Below, piece by piece: positions 11,293-23,186 of a DNA stretch of 64,000 nucleotides. Each line of letters starts with the position of its first letter. Position 1 is the first letter of the stretch. The notes below the pieces were generated by a model. It searched no databases. It was not told where the DNA came from and saw nothing but the letters and a program-made list of their open reading frames with translations. Both the position numbers and the translations under genes were made by a program. Source of the stretch: Paragonimus skrjabini miyazakii (Eukaryota; Platyhelminthes; Trematoda; Plagiorchiida; Troglotrematidae); NCBI GenBank assembly GCA_014338405.1, contig JTDE01000023.1, positions 439,871 through 503,870 of the forward strand, read 5' to 3'.

Positions 11293-14200
11293 AGCCAAAT
11301 CATTAAAGCTCCAAATAACGTTAGTAATCTGTTAAATCTGTTTTGTGCAACCCAATATGAAAGGTTACTAATGGCCAATAATTTAACCAGTGATTTAGAC
11401 GGTAATTTATTGACGTTCAATATAACTGTCAGGAATACAATTATGAATAGCAAATAGATGTCTGGATACAACACATCCTTGTCTTTTGAACTGAGTTTTA
11501 ACGAAAAAATGAAGTGAGGAAATTTTTCAGATTAGGTTTCATGATCACCTGTTCAACTTTGTTTGCCTACCTGTATAATCAAAAGTTGCAACAATTTGCA
11601 CATTTTTGGCAATGTTCCGAACGAGTTTTCACCATCGCGTAATTTGAGAAACCAGTATTACCGAATTACGAAATTTTTCGAATGACTGGAATCACTTTCA
11701 AACACACTGTTAGAGGTGAGACTGTTGTAGTTGACGTAGTTTTCCAAAGAATGATTTAACAGAAATTGGTATTTAAAATTTTGCTTGAAACTATGTTTCT
11801 TCAGACACGGGTTGGAGGATTTGGAAAAGTTGCCTGTCTAAAATAACAAGACAGTTTCCAATTTCAATTTGACTGCATTCGTTTGCTCTAATCAGACAGA
11901 AGGTACACGTTGCATAATGTTAACCTATCAACTTACTGTCATCGGTATCTAACATAAAACCAAGAGTGATAAACACCATACAAAGCCATTTCTCTCATTT
12001 GATTCATTAGTACAAATACAGTTGCAATAACATCCATATAGACCAAAGCACATCAGTTAAAATATCAACATGTAGCCATGCTTATTCCTAGGTTACCATT
12101 AACCAAAATATCATATACTGACCTGTTGATTATTGCATTAGCCTAATGGTGATATGGACAACTGACCACTCTAATAGCTATACAATTGCGCACATCATAT
12201 AAACGTGACTACGATATCCCATTAACCGTTAGATTTAAAGGCTACTAATTCAGTGTAGATTGATTTCGAAATCAGCACTGTTTTCCCAAAGATTGTACCA
12301 TATTCCATAAACGTTAATGTATCACACTTCAGTGTATGATTTCAATGAAAGTTTTTGTGTGCTTTTGTTTTTCAGGCGGTACACTTCTCCGTAATCACTG
12401 TGTATTCGCCATTGACACGAGAGGCTAGAATGGCCAAAGGTTCCCAGCTAGGAACTGTCAGACGCTAAGTGTAATCACAAACAATCTGGTTCTCTGGCTT
12501 CTGGCTACTAATGAATTTGTTAGGATCACGAGATAGAATGTAAATTCACCTGTGCTGTTCTGACCAGTAACTATTTAGGAACCGGTTTGTGTGGCCATAA
12601 TTCGTTTATGAAGTCCGTGTTTGTTGATCACTTATTCCGAATGTACATGTATATATGTTATACTGCTCAAACTGTTATCAATTCGCCAATCTCCACGATG
12701 GACTGTTTCTGAGCAGTTAATTCCGTACTCTGTTTAATGCCTTCTTGTTTGGAGATTTGGCCGTGTAACAGAAATTTGCGTTCAAAATTGCAATATGTTA
12801 TTCTTGAGACATTTCGTTCCAGTCTGTGCAATCACTCGTCTCAAAATGAAATGAACACTGTTACACTTAAATTTTCAAGTAAGGCATTATTAAGTATGGC
12901 ACTTTTTATCTCACCGAGTTAATAGCCTTTCTACCATTGGAACATTGCTGCTGAAGAGACATGAAGTAGTGTGTTCCGGCTGAACCTGATCGTCTATCTC
13001 GTTTCAATGAGGAGTTTCAAATTCTGTGCAAGATTTTATGCATCTTTCAGTATTTTACTTATGAACAGTTTTCCAATTGTTCGTATCGCATGATAGTAAT
13101 TGTGTGATGACATTGCGACAGATCTAGCTTTATACCAGCCAGCCAGCTGCTGCAGACTATTCAGTAAATGTGGTCAAATCCTGTAGTTTCTCTGCGATCC
13201 CTATAACTGTGTTGCTAATTCTCCTTTACGGAACCTGGTTCTGGAGATCATGTATCCTGGCTCCCTCAGATATAAAACAACATATACATACCCATTTGTG
13301 TGTCCCTCCAATCCACGCTTCTTCTATGAATCATTTCACATTTTTGCTTTCCTATCAGTCACTTGGATCAGACCTGAACTTAGCTATAACTAGCTGTTTG
13401 TAGTTCACGTGTTTGGTTGTTCACCGTAATCGACATACCTGATGAAATGCAATGTGTAAAACTAATGTAGATTAGTTGTTTACTTGCGGTTACCCTGAGA
13501 AAAATACCAAAACTTTCGCTTAAGTAAGGTTGTCTTAATTTTGTCAGCATTTTGTGGCATACTGTGGGACTTGTCTTAATTGTATCCGCATAAAATTGGT
13601 GTAGAAAGGTCATCAATAGTTAGATATTTCGATTTGTTTTGCTATAAGTTGAAAACTCGTCAATATCCGAAACAAATTAAGACAGCTATGCAAATGAGCT
13701 TCAGTGTAGTGTTGTGAACAGTTTAACGACTGGAAGTGAGCACACTCTCTCTAGTCATAATGGGCTAACTGAACACACTGCCTGAAAATGGGAGTCGGCA
13801 AGTTCACTAAGTGGCTGGAAAGTGATGGTTATCATTAGTAACACCAGCTTTATATTACTCGCCAACATCATTTATCGACCACTAAGCAGTGAAGGAAAGA
13901 GAAACACTATCTTAATGAAGAGTGAACCGATTCATCAAAATCAATAATTTTAAATTAAACTGGTAACTAACGAAGGATCTAAACATTAAAAAAGCACAAC
14001 CTAGTTGCAAAAGAAAGTTAGCCAACAAATGTCGTAGGGCATGGCTGTGAAGATGATTATCAAGCTTCACTAGCTACCATTAACTTGCGCGCACAGCTCA
14101 GTGAGACAGAGACAGCATTCAAGAGGCCAAATTCCAGCAGCCACTGCATTTACTAATGTTCTCACTCCAACACCAGATTGGTCATAAAGGCTCGAGCCCA

Positions 14201-14354
14201 AAATATAAGTGTAACAAATCAAGCCAAACTTATTTGCAACCACATCTATTGTTTTCTATCATTTCTACGTTATAAAACCCTGTATCTAGATCACTGAGCT
14301 GGAAATGTTCAGCAAGGATTGCGTAATGTTTTCGAAGGTGGATTACATTAACTT
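11293..14354. other. No recognisable gene or repeat
   Basis: No family was recognised on either strand. The 5' half of the best PLE would be expected at about 13.6-14.35 kb, but I find no sign of it there, so that element appears 5'-truncated. Confidence 0.45.
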
Positions 14355-14402
14355 ATAATAGGAATTCAGATCGAGAGTCAAATCATAGGCGATCTCGAGC
14401 GA

Positions 14403-15155
14403 GTGTTACAACAAGAAATAATTACAGACACACAATTCGAACGACTTAAACCGACTGACTCTATCATCTCTCGCCTATACGGTCTACCGAAGATCCATAA
14501 AGCAACTCATCCGTTGAGGTCTATTATTGATATGTGCAATTCCCCGTACCACTCAACAGCAAAGTGGTTAGCAGGACAACTTGAACCTATTCGCCAGCAA
14601 CTGATTTTACAAAGCCTACGAGACACGTTCGCTGTTAACACGCATGATCAGTACATGTGTTCGCTAGACGTCTGCTCGCTATTCACAGATGTCCCTCTGC
14701 TTGAGACTGTCAATTTCACTTGTCTACATATCGACCAATCGAACATTCAGTTCAGCATACAAACACCCATGTTGAAAGAACTGCTTCTACGATGTACTCA
14801 CAACATTAAGTTTAAATTTAACAACGAACTCAGCCATCAGACTGATGGGGTAGCAATGGGGTCCCCATTGGGCCCACTTCTAGCAGATATTTTCATGGGC
14901 AAGCTTGAACGTCAACAAATGAGCCAGTCCATTAGCAATTTGTGCTTCTACCGACGATATGTAGACGATATCTTTGTTCTATTGAAGTCTGAGCATGACC
15001 TACCTGATGTTGTCCGCTCATTCAACCAGGCGCACCCCGCAATCACGTTTACTTCTGAAACGGAATCAGGAAACGCGTCTCATTTTCTAGATGTGAACTT
15101 GAATAGGCACCTAGATGGTAATTTACAACGCTCCGTTTATCGTAAAGCGGATTGA
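14403..15155 (+). pseudogene. PLE reverse transcriptase, palm domain (open 250-codon piece)
   Basis: This is the reverse transcriptase of a Penelope-like retroelement, which copies element RNA into DNA at the target. Visible motifs are L-Y-G-L-P-K-I-H-K (residues 25-33), P-L-R-S-I-I-D (37-43), A-K-W-L-A (53-57), motif A L-D-V-C-S-L-F-T-D-V-P with Asp89, D-G-V-A-M-G-S-P-L-G-P (148-158), the catalytic Y-V-D-D (186-189), H-F-L-D-V and finally S-V-Y-R-K. The three palm aspartates (89, 188, 189) are all intact. The LPKIHK motif and the downstream GIY-YIG domain separate PLE from LINE and LTR enzymes. The Met at 14403 is arbitrary: the frame is open from about 14355, and the true N-terminus is lost. 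The frame ends at a TGA where related proteins have Trp (T-W-T-G-Q). Confidence 0.9.
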
Positions 15156-15516
15156 ACTGGGCAGTAAACAAACTTCAGTAGTTTCGTGCCTTTAAAGCAA
15201 AACGAAACCTCGTTCGCTGCCTGATTAGTAGAGCAATGAAAATTTGCTCTGCAGACAAAATAGACCAGGAACTGAAGACAGTCGCCAACGTGTTGCGAGA
15301 AAATGGCTACCCGGATCGTTTTATAACCCGGAACATGATCGTGTCTAAGCCACAGAGTCAGATTACCATGGTGGAAAAGAAGGCTATTTTCATCCGCCCC
15401 CCCCTTTATTAGTGATATTGCAAAAGAATCACTAAACCGTAGACATTATCAGACACTTAGGTACACACTTCCGGCGGCAACGCTGCGCAGCTGGTTCACC
15501 ACATCCCCTGCTGACT
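15156..15516 (+). pseudogene. PLE thumb and linker, frame-broken
   Basis: Continuing past the TGA gives T-G-Q, then a TAA, then T-N-F-S-S-F-V-P-L-K-Q in the same frame. A one-base loss near 15202 moves the match to the next frame, which carries N-L-V-R-C-L-I-S-R-A-M-K-I-C and later N-G-Y-P-D-R-F, both typical of the region after the PLE palm. The frame closes after I-R-P-P at the run of Cs at about 15397-15404, and removing one C reopens it. A further shift near 15505 is needed to enter the endonuclease frame. Confidence 0.75.
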
Positions 15517-15951
15517 TTGAGCTTGAAAGACAAACTCCCTGTCCTCGACAAATCCACGGTTATATACTCATTTTCTTGCTGTTGTACAGCAGAATATGTA
15601 GGTCGCACGACGAGGCGTTTGTCGAAATGGATCAAAAAACACCATCCAGCGTGTCTCGGGACAGGTTCAACAAAATCCACCAAAAATGCAGTCGTCGCAC
15701 ATCTGGCAAATACTGATCACCGAGTTGACCTCACTCAGGCGTTCCGTGCTCTCTACAAATTTCCGATAAACCACCCCAAACTGGTCAGACAGCGGATGTT
15801 GCCTACTGCTGAATCGATCGCCATTCGATTGCGCAATCCTATTTTGTGTTCACACAAAAAATTCCAGCAAGCCCCACAGTTGCCGTGGCCAATGGTCACA
15901 TCATCAGTCTGCATGCCCAGCCACATTCTAGTCGCTAACTTTGTGGCGTAA
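15517..15951 (+). pseudogene. PLE GIY-YIG endonuclease domain
   Basis: This is the C-terminal endonuclease of the Penelope-like element, which nicks target DNA to prime reverse transcription. The signature halves are V-I-Y (residues 15-17) and Y-V-G-R-T-T-R-R-L (27-35), with a Cys-rich segment between them (C21-C23). A-H-L-A-N-T-D-H-R-V-D-L (61-72) follows, then the metal-binding Glu in T-A-E-S-I-A-I-R-L-R-N-P (Glu99, Asn107). The domain closes with C-S-H-K-K-F and L-P-W-P. The Arg expected in the R-x-x-x-H stretch after YVG seems to be Trp38 (K-W-I-K-K-H), so the domain may be catalytically dead as well as out of frame with the RT. The start given is the first Met, not a true start. Confidence 0.85.
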
Positions 15952-15960
15952 TGATGGGTG

Positions 15961-16380
15961 GAACTCCAAACCACCAATCGTTAACACTGGTGAATTGTCC
16001 CCTGAGTGACTGACCTATGCAAGCCTGGATATTTTGCAACGTTCTGCTTGATCCAATGACATTCTGCTAAAACACTTTGTCTTGTTTACACACTATCTTT
16101 GATTCCGCTGAATCTATATAATCATATTAATCTTATTATTAATCCTCGAAAATTATTGTTCGTCACGTCTACTATTTTGTATTATATTATTTTATATCGG
16201 TCTGTCACTTTAAATCAAAACATTCTTATGGTTTAACTAAGATGGCATTATTGTTTCTTAATGTAATTATATATTCACCTATACCCCGGTCACTTACCCA
16301 TTGGTGTAACCCGATGCGTTTGACTGAAAACAGATGCCTTTGGACAAAGATCTTCTCACGCTTCAAACCCTCAAACTTAT
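15961..16380 (+). other. Presumed 3' flank or 3' UTR of PLE-b
   Basis: AT-rich sequence with no coding match. By comparison with other PLE loci, part of this should be element 3' UTR, but I see no shared segment with the tails at 28.5 or 53.35 kb, so the element boundary cannot be set. Confidence 0.3.
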
Positions 16381-16382
16381 TG

Positions 16383-16692
16383 ACAACGCTTCGTCGACAT
16401 TCAGAACTATTTACATTTATTTTAGCAGCAACCGTTCTGAAGGCAAATCGCAGAAATTTTATTTTTCAGAAAGACAGTGTTTTCTGATTTTTCACTTTGG
16501 GAAATACTTCGATAGGAAAGCAGTTTGAACTAAATATTAGTTTTATATTTTTGAAAAAAATTACTTATTGTCGTCCAATCGATTGTATATTCGAATAATC
16601 TAGTTTCTGAATAATAAAAAATATTTGCGGTTTGCGTTTAGAACGGTCGCTGCTAAAATAATTATAAATAGTTCTAAATGACTGTGTGTTGT
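16383..16692. repeat. Fold-back (inverted-repeat) element, arms of about 75-90 bp
   Basis: Two arms pair with each other. The left, about 16399-16475, contains AGAACTATTTACATTTATTT then TAGCAGCAACCGTTCT. The right, about 16602-16680, contains AGAACGGTCGCTGCTA then AATAATTATAAATAGTTCT. Most positions match over about 75 bases, with a looser extension outward through TTGACAAC and GTTGTTAA. The loop is about 125 bases. There is no coding capacity. This is the layout of a MITE-like or fold-back element, or of an inverted duplication. It lies within 450 bp of the best PLE, but nothing shows they are related. Confidence 0.7.
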
Positions 16693-18529
16693 TAATTGGG
16701 CGTCTGTATTTTTAAAGGGGAACGCAGGTTTCAAATTCCGCATAAGTTTATTAGTGTTGTGATCCGAGAACGCGGATGGCTCAAGGGTTGTTTATTCGAC
16801 CAAGCAATACAGGGGTTAAGCATTGAAACAAAACCTGAAACAAAACCACTCATTTACACGCGGTATTCAGCCTCGAACCGTCTCCGCTGCCGCAGACGTC
16901 AGTGTTCAGTTCCATCAAGTAGCAGGGACTCCTATAGGTGATACTGCACTCTGATTTTCCTTCCTGCACTTTTCCTGTGACTTGTAGCATGTCAAAATAT
17001 ATGCTCCGATCCTACTACTGAATAGCAGTTGTTTGAGTAGTATGTTACGATCGCTCAACTCCACTGCATTAGTACAACACACAAGCTAAATTAGGTAATG
17101 GTTCGCAGAAAGACAGCGATTTGCTAGGAGGTGTCAGTCAGGTTGTAATACTACGAGACTTCATCCAAAGAGGTGACAGTTAAATTAACTGAATACAATC
17201 AATCTTTGTGACTTTTATTCCCTGATGATTATTCCTTGAGAGAAGACCGTCGAGAAAGTTTAAGATAAACTGACTTGAAGGTCGACTGCCACGAAAGGGT
17301 TGCATTGATTTTATAATGGATATGCCTGTGATATACTGCATATTTTGATGGCTCCTTCAAATTTGATTACAGAAGAATGACGTCTAATCCATCCAAAATT
17401 CTTCGTTCTGCATAACGACTATTGCAAAATTACTCTACCATAACAAAGTAACTTGTCTGGATTTATTTACACATTAGGGAGCATTAACGCTGGTTTGCTT
17501 CCTGTACTTATTCTGAGTTTCGTTTATTTCACATTTTCTATCAAAACTGACTGCCACTGAATTGTAAGTCTCCTAGTGTGACTGAGTACTACAAACATAA
17601 ATCGGTAGCCACGTCAGCAATAGCGAAAGCTACCACGTGACAACAAATATCTTTGGAACCGTACAGTGACTCGTATCCTGTCTACCCTAGTAGATCTGCA
17701 ATACAGGGCAGATGGACGGTCATCGGAACTTTAGGAACGGTTTTTGAAAACCATATTGTTGGCATTCGGAATAAATTATTTGAAATGCACCGAATGTCGG
17801 CGTGCGAATTCTGGGGTTGAAATTTGTTATTAGTAATTTACTAGGCGATCAACCACTGCAGGTAAATAACAATAAACAGGACACTGTTAAGCTTTATCTG
17901 AAAGCTTTTCCAACTGAGGTATAATACAACTATCAATTTCCATGAAATCTTTCACAACATTTGTCCACCTTTGGTTTAATCTCTTTTGACAAAAAACAGA
18001 TTCAAAGTGGAAAGATATGACATTCCCCTCTAGTGACATAACTGATATCTAGGCCGTAGGCTACGTGCCTCGAAAGATTTCCATAAAACGTTGCAACTGT
18101 CGGGGTTAGGAAATCAAGCGAAGAAAACGGAATAAATCACGATATAATTCCAAGAGTTTATTAATGATGATTTTGGGGTCAAGAAGAAGGAAATATGACA
18201 AACAGTTAAATTTGAAAGTACTGGATGAGTCTGTTTTTGTTAACAGCGGCTGGAGTATACGGAGAATCCTGTCGTTCGGGCGACCTTGAATCTGAGAGTA
18301 ATGTCGAGTTAATGAGCAGTAAATAGAACTCCCATAGCAATGGCCTGAATATTGACCATATCCATATGGTGATGGACAGAACTTCACTCTGGAGAGTCAC
18401 GCAACCAGGAAGCGATACTAGCTATACCTTTCAGAAGATTGATAACAGATGTTTTTTGGATGCTGTGGCCTAGAGGGAACTGAGTGTTGATAAAAAATTA
18501 TAATTTAGGCAATACTCAAAGGTAAAAAT
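16693..18529. other. No recognisable gene or repeat
   Basis: No protein family or repeat copy was recognised. The overlapping minus-strand frames at 18106-18400 end next to a family B repeat and match nothing I know. Confidence 0.4.
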
Positions 18530-18735
18530 CAGCGTTTCGGCTGGATTTGAACCAGTGGCAGCAACGGCATGCTCAAATGCGGCAAACGCACAATCAGTTA
18601 GGCTGAGAATCCACAGTGGGAGCTCAAAAACGTTATCGTCCGAGAAATCCTGCACTAGCGGTCGATATCCTGGATCATTTGGTGGACCCCACGTGAAACA
18701 GTGGAACTGGTGGGTAACAGAGTCTGAATGACGAG
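18530..18735. repeat. tRNA-derived repeat family B, copy B3
   Basis: A tRNA-like core on the minus strand (about 18535-18607, with B-box-like GGTTCAAATCC read in that sense) is followed by the family B spacer. That spacer includes TCCTGGATCATTTGGTGGA and CAGTGGAACTGGTGGGTAAC, which match 50.99-51.05 kb. The order, inverted core then spacer, is the left half of the palindromic copy at 50.8 kb. The right-hand core is missing. The copy ends where a PLE remnant on the opposite strand begins. Confidence 0.65.
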
Positions 18736-18990
18736 CGTTTCGGTCGCTGCCCCGCAACATTTCTGGACTGATATCGGCTGTCTGATGGGAACTTTGTAGA
18801 CACTCTTCAACGACCTAGTTGGGCTAAGCGTCCGGATCGTGACTGCCAGATTAGCAGCAGTCGTGCCTGTTATGAATTTTCTTAAGCCTCTTCTCAATCA
18901 GGATGAATGAGGTCTCCTTATTCTTTGTAAAGTTGCCTCAACGTGTGTCCAATAGAGTTCGCTGTACAATAGCGGTCAGATAAGTACACG
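18736..18990 (-). pseudogene. Decayed PLE GIY-YIG endonuclease (PLE-c)
   Basis: Read on the minus strand, the region near 18985-18920 gives Y-C-T-A-N-S-I-G-H-T-L-R-Q-L, matching C-C-T-A-E-Y-V-G-R-T-T-R-R-L of the 15.5 kb copy. The frame from 18897 gives A-A-N-L-A-V-T-I-R-T-L and then S-V-Y-K-V-P-I, matching A-H-L-A-N-T-D-H-R-V-D-L and A-L-Y-K-F-P-I. A degraded G-A-A-T-E-T stands where A-E-S holds the catalytic Glu. Stops and a frame change lie between the pieces. The C-terminal end (N-P-x-L-C onward) is replaced by repeat B3, so either the PLE was cut off or the repeat landed in it. Confidence 0.6.
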
Positions 18991-21900
18991 AGTATGTTTC
19001 GAAAGTAGACAAACGATTTGTACTTCAGACGGAGAGGTACAAGTGGTTAGGTGTAAACCATAATCGACTCATGACTGTTAGGAAGATAATTTCCTAACGG
19101 CTGTTTCCAAAAGACAATTGTTGAAGGAAGGCTCTCATTTGGTTGTAAATATTCTTTATGTTATTCGGGTACGTTTGAAAATTGCAAATATCCCTCCCAT
19201 ATTTCTTATACTTAGTTGCGCAATAGAAAGAAGAAATAGTTGCGCCGATTCTGTAAACAGTGTAAATATCCGGAAGAAAAACGGATAGAGTTACATTTTC
19301 CCTACATTTCCCTTGCGAATCGGTAATAGTTGTGTATACGTATGTGCGCAGGAAACTGAAGAAATACCTAATAATTCGTTATCGACTGATGGCAATTTTA
19401 TTTAAAAAAATATATGGCTAACGTGTAAAAAAAGTTTTGTTTTTGTGATGAAAGGAAACCGTTTCAGGAAAAGCTATACGAATGGTATCGTTACGTTGAC
19501 TGAATTTTCGATGAAATGCCTGATTAGAGATGAATTCCATTTTGCGGTCTGCAAACAGAAAGTCAGCAGTCTAGTTAGGATGAAGATTCCAAGGTAAACG
19601 ATCATCAACGAGCACGTTAAATGGACTCGGCAAGGAGATCGCTACTGAAAAAGTCTGGTGCTTGTGACAGTAACACCGTACGGTAAGTAGCTGGTTGATA
19701 TTCGTTAATCGTAAAAACGTATGTGGCAGGCTCATCATAGTGATCGTCAAAAGATGTATAACATTATCGTCACTGGTCTCGTCACATGGTAATTTTAATC
19801 ACAACAGAACGGAATAAAATAGATAAAACACATTTCCAACTTCGAGTTAACTTTGTGATTAGCAAGTAAAATTACATACTCATGGAAAGCCGATAACCTT
19901 TTTGAACTACAAGACAACCTTTCAACCGACTCTGCGCAATTAACCTTTAAAAAATGGAAAATGGATAGTTTCGCCGGAATCTCCATATACACAACCCGAT
20001 CATAGAAATGAATTCTGGTTTATCAGATTCTAGAAACAGCTCAATAAACAGGATATATTTGCTTGGAATAGTTGTAGATAAAACTGAACCGGTGGTATAT
20101 GGGTTAATCAAATGAATGGTTAAAGTAGAAAATTGCAAGTAGACTGTTACCGACATTATCAAATAATTTTAATCACAAACCTTACTTAGTACCAAAGTGA
20201 CTGAATAGTTCAGTTGATTCAATTCAGAAACATTATATTAAAGCCGCAAGCTCTATAGATATAAAGTTCTTATAACCACAAAAGAAGAGACATATTGAAC
20301 GAACTGTTTTTAGCAAGCACTCTTATGTCAAAACCACCTAAAAACGTTTGTTATTCTCGAGGTGAAATAAACTTGTTTCACAATTACGATAAATTAAATT
20401 AGTTTTGTTTGAAAACACCGATTGGTTGGCCTCCCGTAAGTGAAGCGCCGCTGTATAATCTGTTGTTACAATTGTTAACAGCACGTGGTGTTTGTTTGTT
20501 TTAATGACGCAGCACGATAAACGTAATTCTTGTTTGAAACAGTCGGACGAAACGCGATTACACACTGAACCGAAACTAGCGGAACAATATGTATTATTGA
20601 GTAGCAGCGAAATTAAACAGAAAACTTTAGATACTAGACAAAATTATGAAAACGTTTTCTACGAATTCAACGCTTGCACGATAAAGTGGACAAGTTACAC
20701 ACCATTTGACATCAAATTAATCTCGGCAATTCAAGTTTCGGCTGAAAATAATGCGCGTTGCAAATGAACTGTGAGACAAATCTGTCAGTCTGTGTCTGGC
20801 TAACTCGATCGAGATGCTCCAGTAAACTTATGCAGATGGTTGACGTCAGCATGAACAGCGTTAGTTGGAATGGTAGACAGATGAATGTTGTGAAATTGTT
20901 TGCTGGGTATTTTCCAAACAAGAGAGTTCTCTTGTTGGTTTTCAGGTTCACTGAATTTGATAATATTTGAAGTTTGGCGACTACTTATATCACACTGATC
21001 TGTTTAGTTTGGTAGTCCGTTCCCTTGCCGAAAACATGTTCGTTGGATTAACGTGAATGATATGCTAAGCCGCAGTAGCTCCAGGCCAAAAAACCTGCCT
21101 GCTCAAACATCCGATGTCCGCAGCGTCGGTTTGCTCAGCTGGTTGATCCACTGTACAAGATTATCAATTGGATGCATTCGTTTTCACGAGGTATGGTTAG
21201 CTGTTAAGAATCGTCCGAACTGCCATGCTGCACTAAACTAACGTACTTTGACGCCTGTCCTAATTGTACCGGGGCAAGATAGCCGGTAGCAACCAGGTGG
21301 AAAAATTTCAGAACAACTAATATATCAAACTAAAGGCAAGTTGTTTGGCGCTTATTTTCTAATGTTTTTTAACCTTTTTAAAAGAACCTGGTTTTCAGTA
21401 TTTTCGCATGTTTCGTTCAGGGTGTCATATTGTTTGAATAATTATTGTACTGGCAGATGTTTTCAATAAGACAATCCATCTAGATTGTTCAGAACAGATG
21501 ATTGAATCATGTTGACAGGATGGATTTAAGCACCCATTTAGGGCTGTGACATTTTTGTCTTGTAACTTAGAGATTCACATCAAAAGTTAACACCATCTTC
21601 CAAATGGTCGAGTGTGAAATGCTCATATGAAGTAATAGAACACCAGCTCGCTTCTTACTACGTCAAACGGTGACGCGTTTATATTAAAGGAGAAGAATAT
21701 GAAATTGAGGAGTACATGCCGATAAATTCTTTGCCTCAAAACTACACCAGAAGAACATGATTCACTAATCTTAGCTAGAAATTTAGAATGAAATATTTTT
21801 ACCGCGTGTGGTTTCCGTATTTAGTAGATTTTGCATCCAAGTCGTCAATATCTCCTTGGTTTTGTGGCAACACCGCTGATGATGTCTGCCTCGAACCTGT

Positions 21901-22180
21901 GGTGTAGAAGGTTAACGAGTGCAACACAATGAAGGGCTGCTGTATGGGACATCTGTTATCTATATACTGCCGTAGACTTTGAATCAATTTCCTCACCAAT
22001 AACTCGAAGGATACGCCTATTGTACAGTCCACCTTTGAGAAATCAAACCTTTGCGAATCAGCTGAATATGAAAAGAAATTGTGGGACTTACTTGACGGGA
22101 CTCAAAATATATACCCCATTCCTATCTATCAATGAATGTGTGACTAGATACGATACGTTAGCTTAAGTTTCAATAATGCT
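18991..22180. other. No recognisable gene or repeat
   Basis: Nothing could be assigned. A 91-codon frame at 20492-20767 (plus) is hydrophilic and begins after a T-rich stretch ending in AG, but it resembles no known protein and is opposed by another open frame, so I do not call it. Confidence 0.4.
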
Positions 22181-22497
22181 TTGGAAGTTAAGGGCCTTAG
22201 CGTTTACCAGGCATACCTGATTTGGACGTTATTTTATTCGAGCGTTCACCCGTTAACATTTGAACGGACGATTTGCAGGATTTTGGCCGGCACTTCGAGA
22301 ATAGACGGGCTGGGAGATCTTGCGTCATGCGGGTACCAGTACGAAATCTATTCTGCTCTATCGTTCCAAATAATTGCTGACATGTTAGGCATGATCAAAG
22401 TGTTTTTGCCTATGACACGTTTTCGACCTATTTTGCATTTGATGACCAAATTAGGTTTACACTCTTATGAAGAAGACCAAATGTGCTTATCATTTGG
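22181..22497 (+). CDS. Candidate exon, unknown protein
   Basis: An open frame of about 106 codons runs to a good 5' splice-site match: the last codons read TCATTTGG followed by GTAAGA at 22498, so the frame's stop would fall inside the putative intron. The translation mixes hydrophobic segments with charged ones and ends H-S-Y-E-E-D-Q-M-C-L-S. Codon usage looks less AT-driven than the flanks. No polypyrimidine-AG acceptor is obvious upstream, and I recognise no domain. It may be an exon, a pseudogene or chance. Confidence 0.25.
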
Positions 22498-23186
22498 GTA
22501 AGACAATTTGTTTGGTAGCCATAAGAAGATAGGGTTTGATTGTCAGTATAGTTACTTTGTAGAAAAGTAAACTGGCGTTCCTGGTTGGTTTGTTGTATGT
22601 TTATACGTTGTTGACGTGACATAATAAGTAGAGAATTCATGTCCCATGTTTCATTCCGTAAAAGGTTACCTTAGAAACGCTTATTGAAGAAAGAAGCTGC
22701 ATCTAGTTACGAGTGGTATTCAGTTCACTTCTCGTGTACTGCTCCTATTGTAGCAAGTGTTGTTGATGCTGCGTACAATGTAGGTGACAATCGGACCCAC
22801 AAAATGTACAGTTTCTTGTAAATGCTACTTATGTTTGATCGAAGCCACTTATGAGTTTTCGTTTACTCTATACATTGACATCCGGTTATTGCTCCGTGTT
22901 ATTGTGAAATTATACGCTTGAACTCGATAAGTGAAATTTTACAACTTGCTCTGCGTTTTCTAGTGCACTCTGCTTGTAAAGCCTCACTCAAAAGCTACTT
23001 CACCCTTTGTTGACTGTCAACTTCCGACTGACGACTTCTAGCTTATGTACACTCCATCAACCAAGTCTTACAATACAACTTAACTAGAAAAAGGAAATAA
23101 GACGGAAAAGCATTGAATATTCTTCTTCACATTTTTGAAAATCAACCTTCTTTTGGGTAAAAAATTATAAACAATATATTCTTGGC
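22498..23186. other. No recognisable gene
   Basis: AT-rich, with no supported feature. If the open frame just upstream is an exon, this would be the start of an intron. Confidence 0.3.

Larger units (their letters stand above)
14355..15960 (+). mobile_element. Penelope-like retroelement (PLE-b), best-preserved copy
   Basis: The core architecture of a Penelope-like element is present in the right order on one strand: a reverse transcriptase palm (14403-15155), a thumb/linker region read only across broken frames (15156-15510), and a GIY-YIG endonuclease (15517-15951). The N-terminal part before the palm is missing, and the frame is closed by a TAA just before 14355. At least five lesions break the frame between palm and endonuclease: TGA at 15153-15155, TAA at 15165-15167, a one-base loss near 15202, one extra C in the C-run at about 15397-15404, and a shift near 15505. 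It is a dead copy, probably younger than the other PLE scraps. The 3' end is not defined and may reach about 16.24 kb. Confidence 0.85.

Noticed and set aside
11124..11474. 116-codon minus-strand frame with a hydrophobic N-terminus
   Set aside because: Its C-terminal third is repeat B2, and the hydrophobic part is AT-rich translation with no family match or clear splice site.
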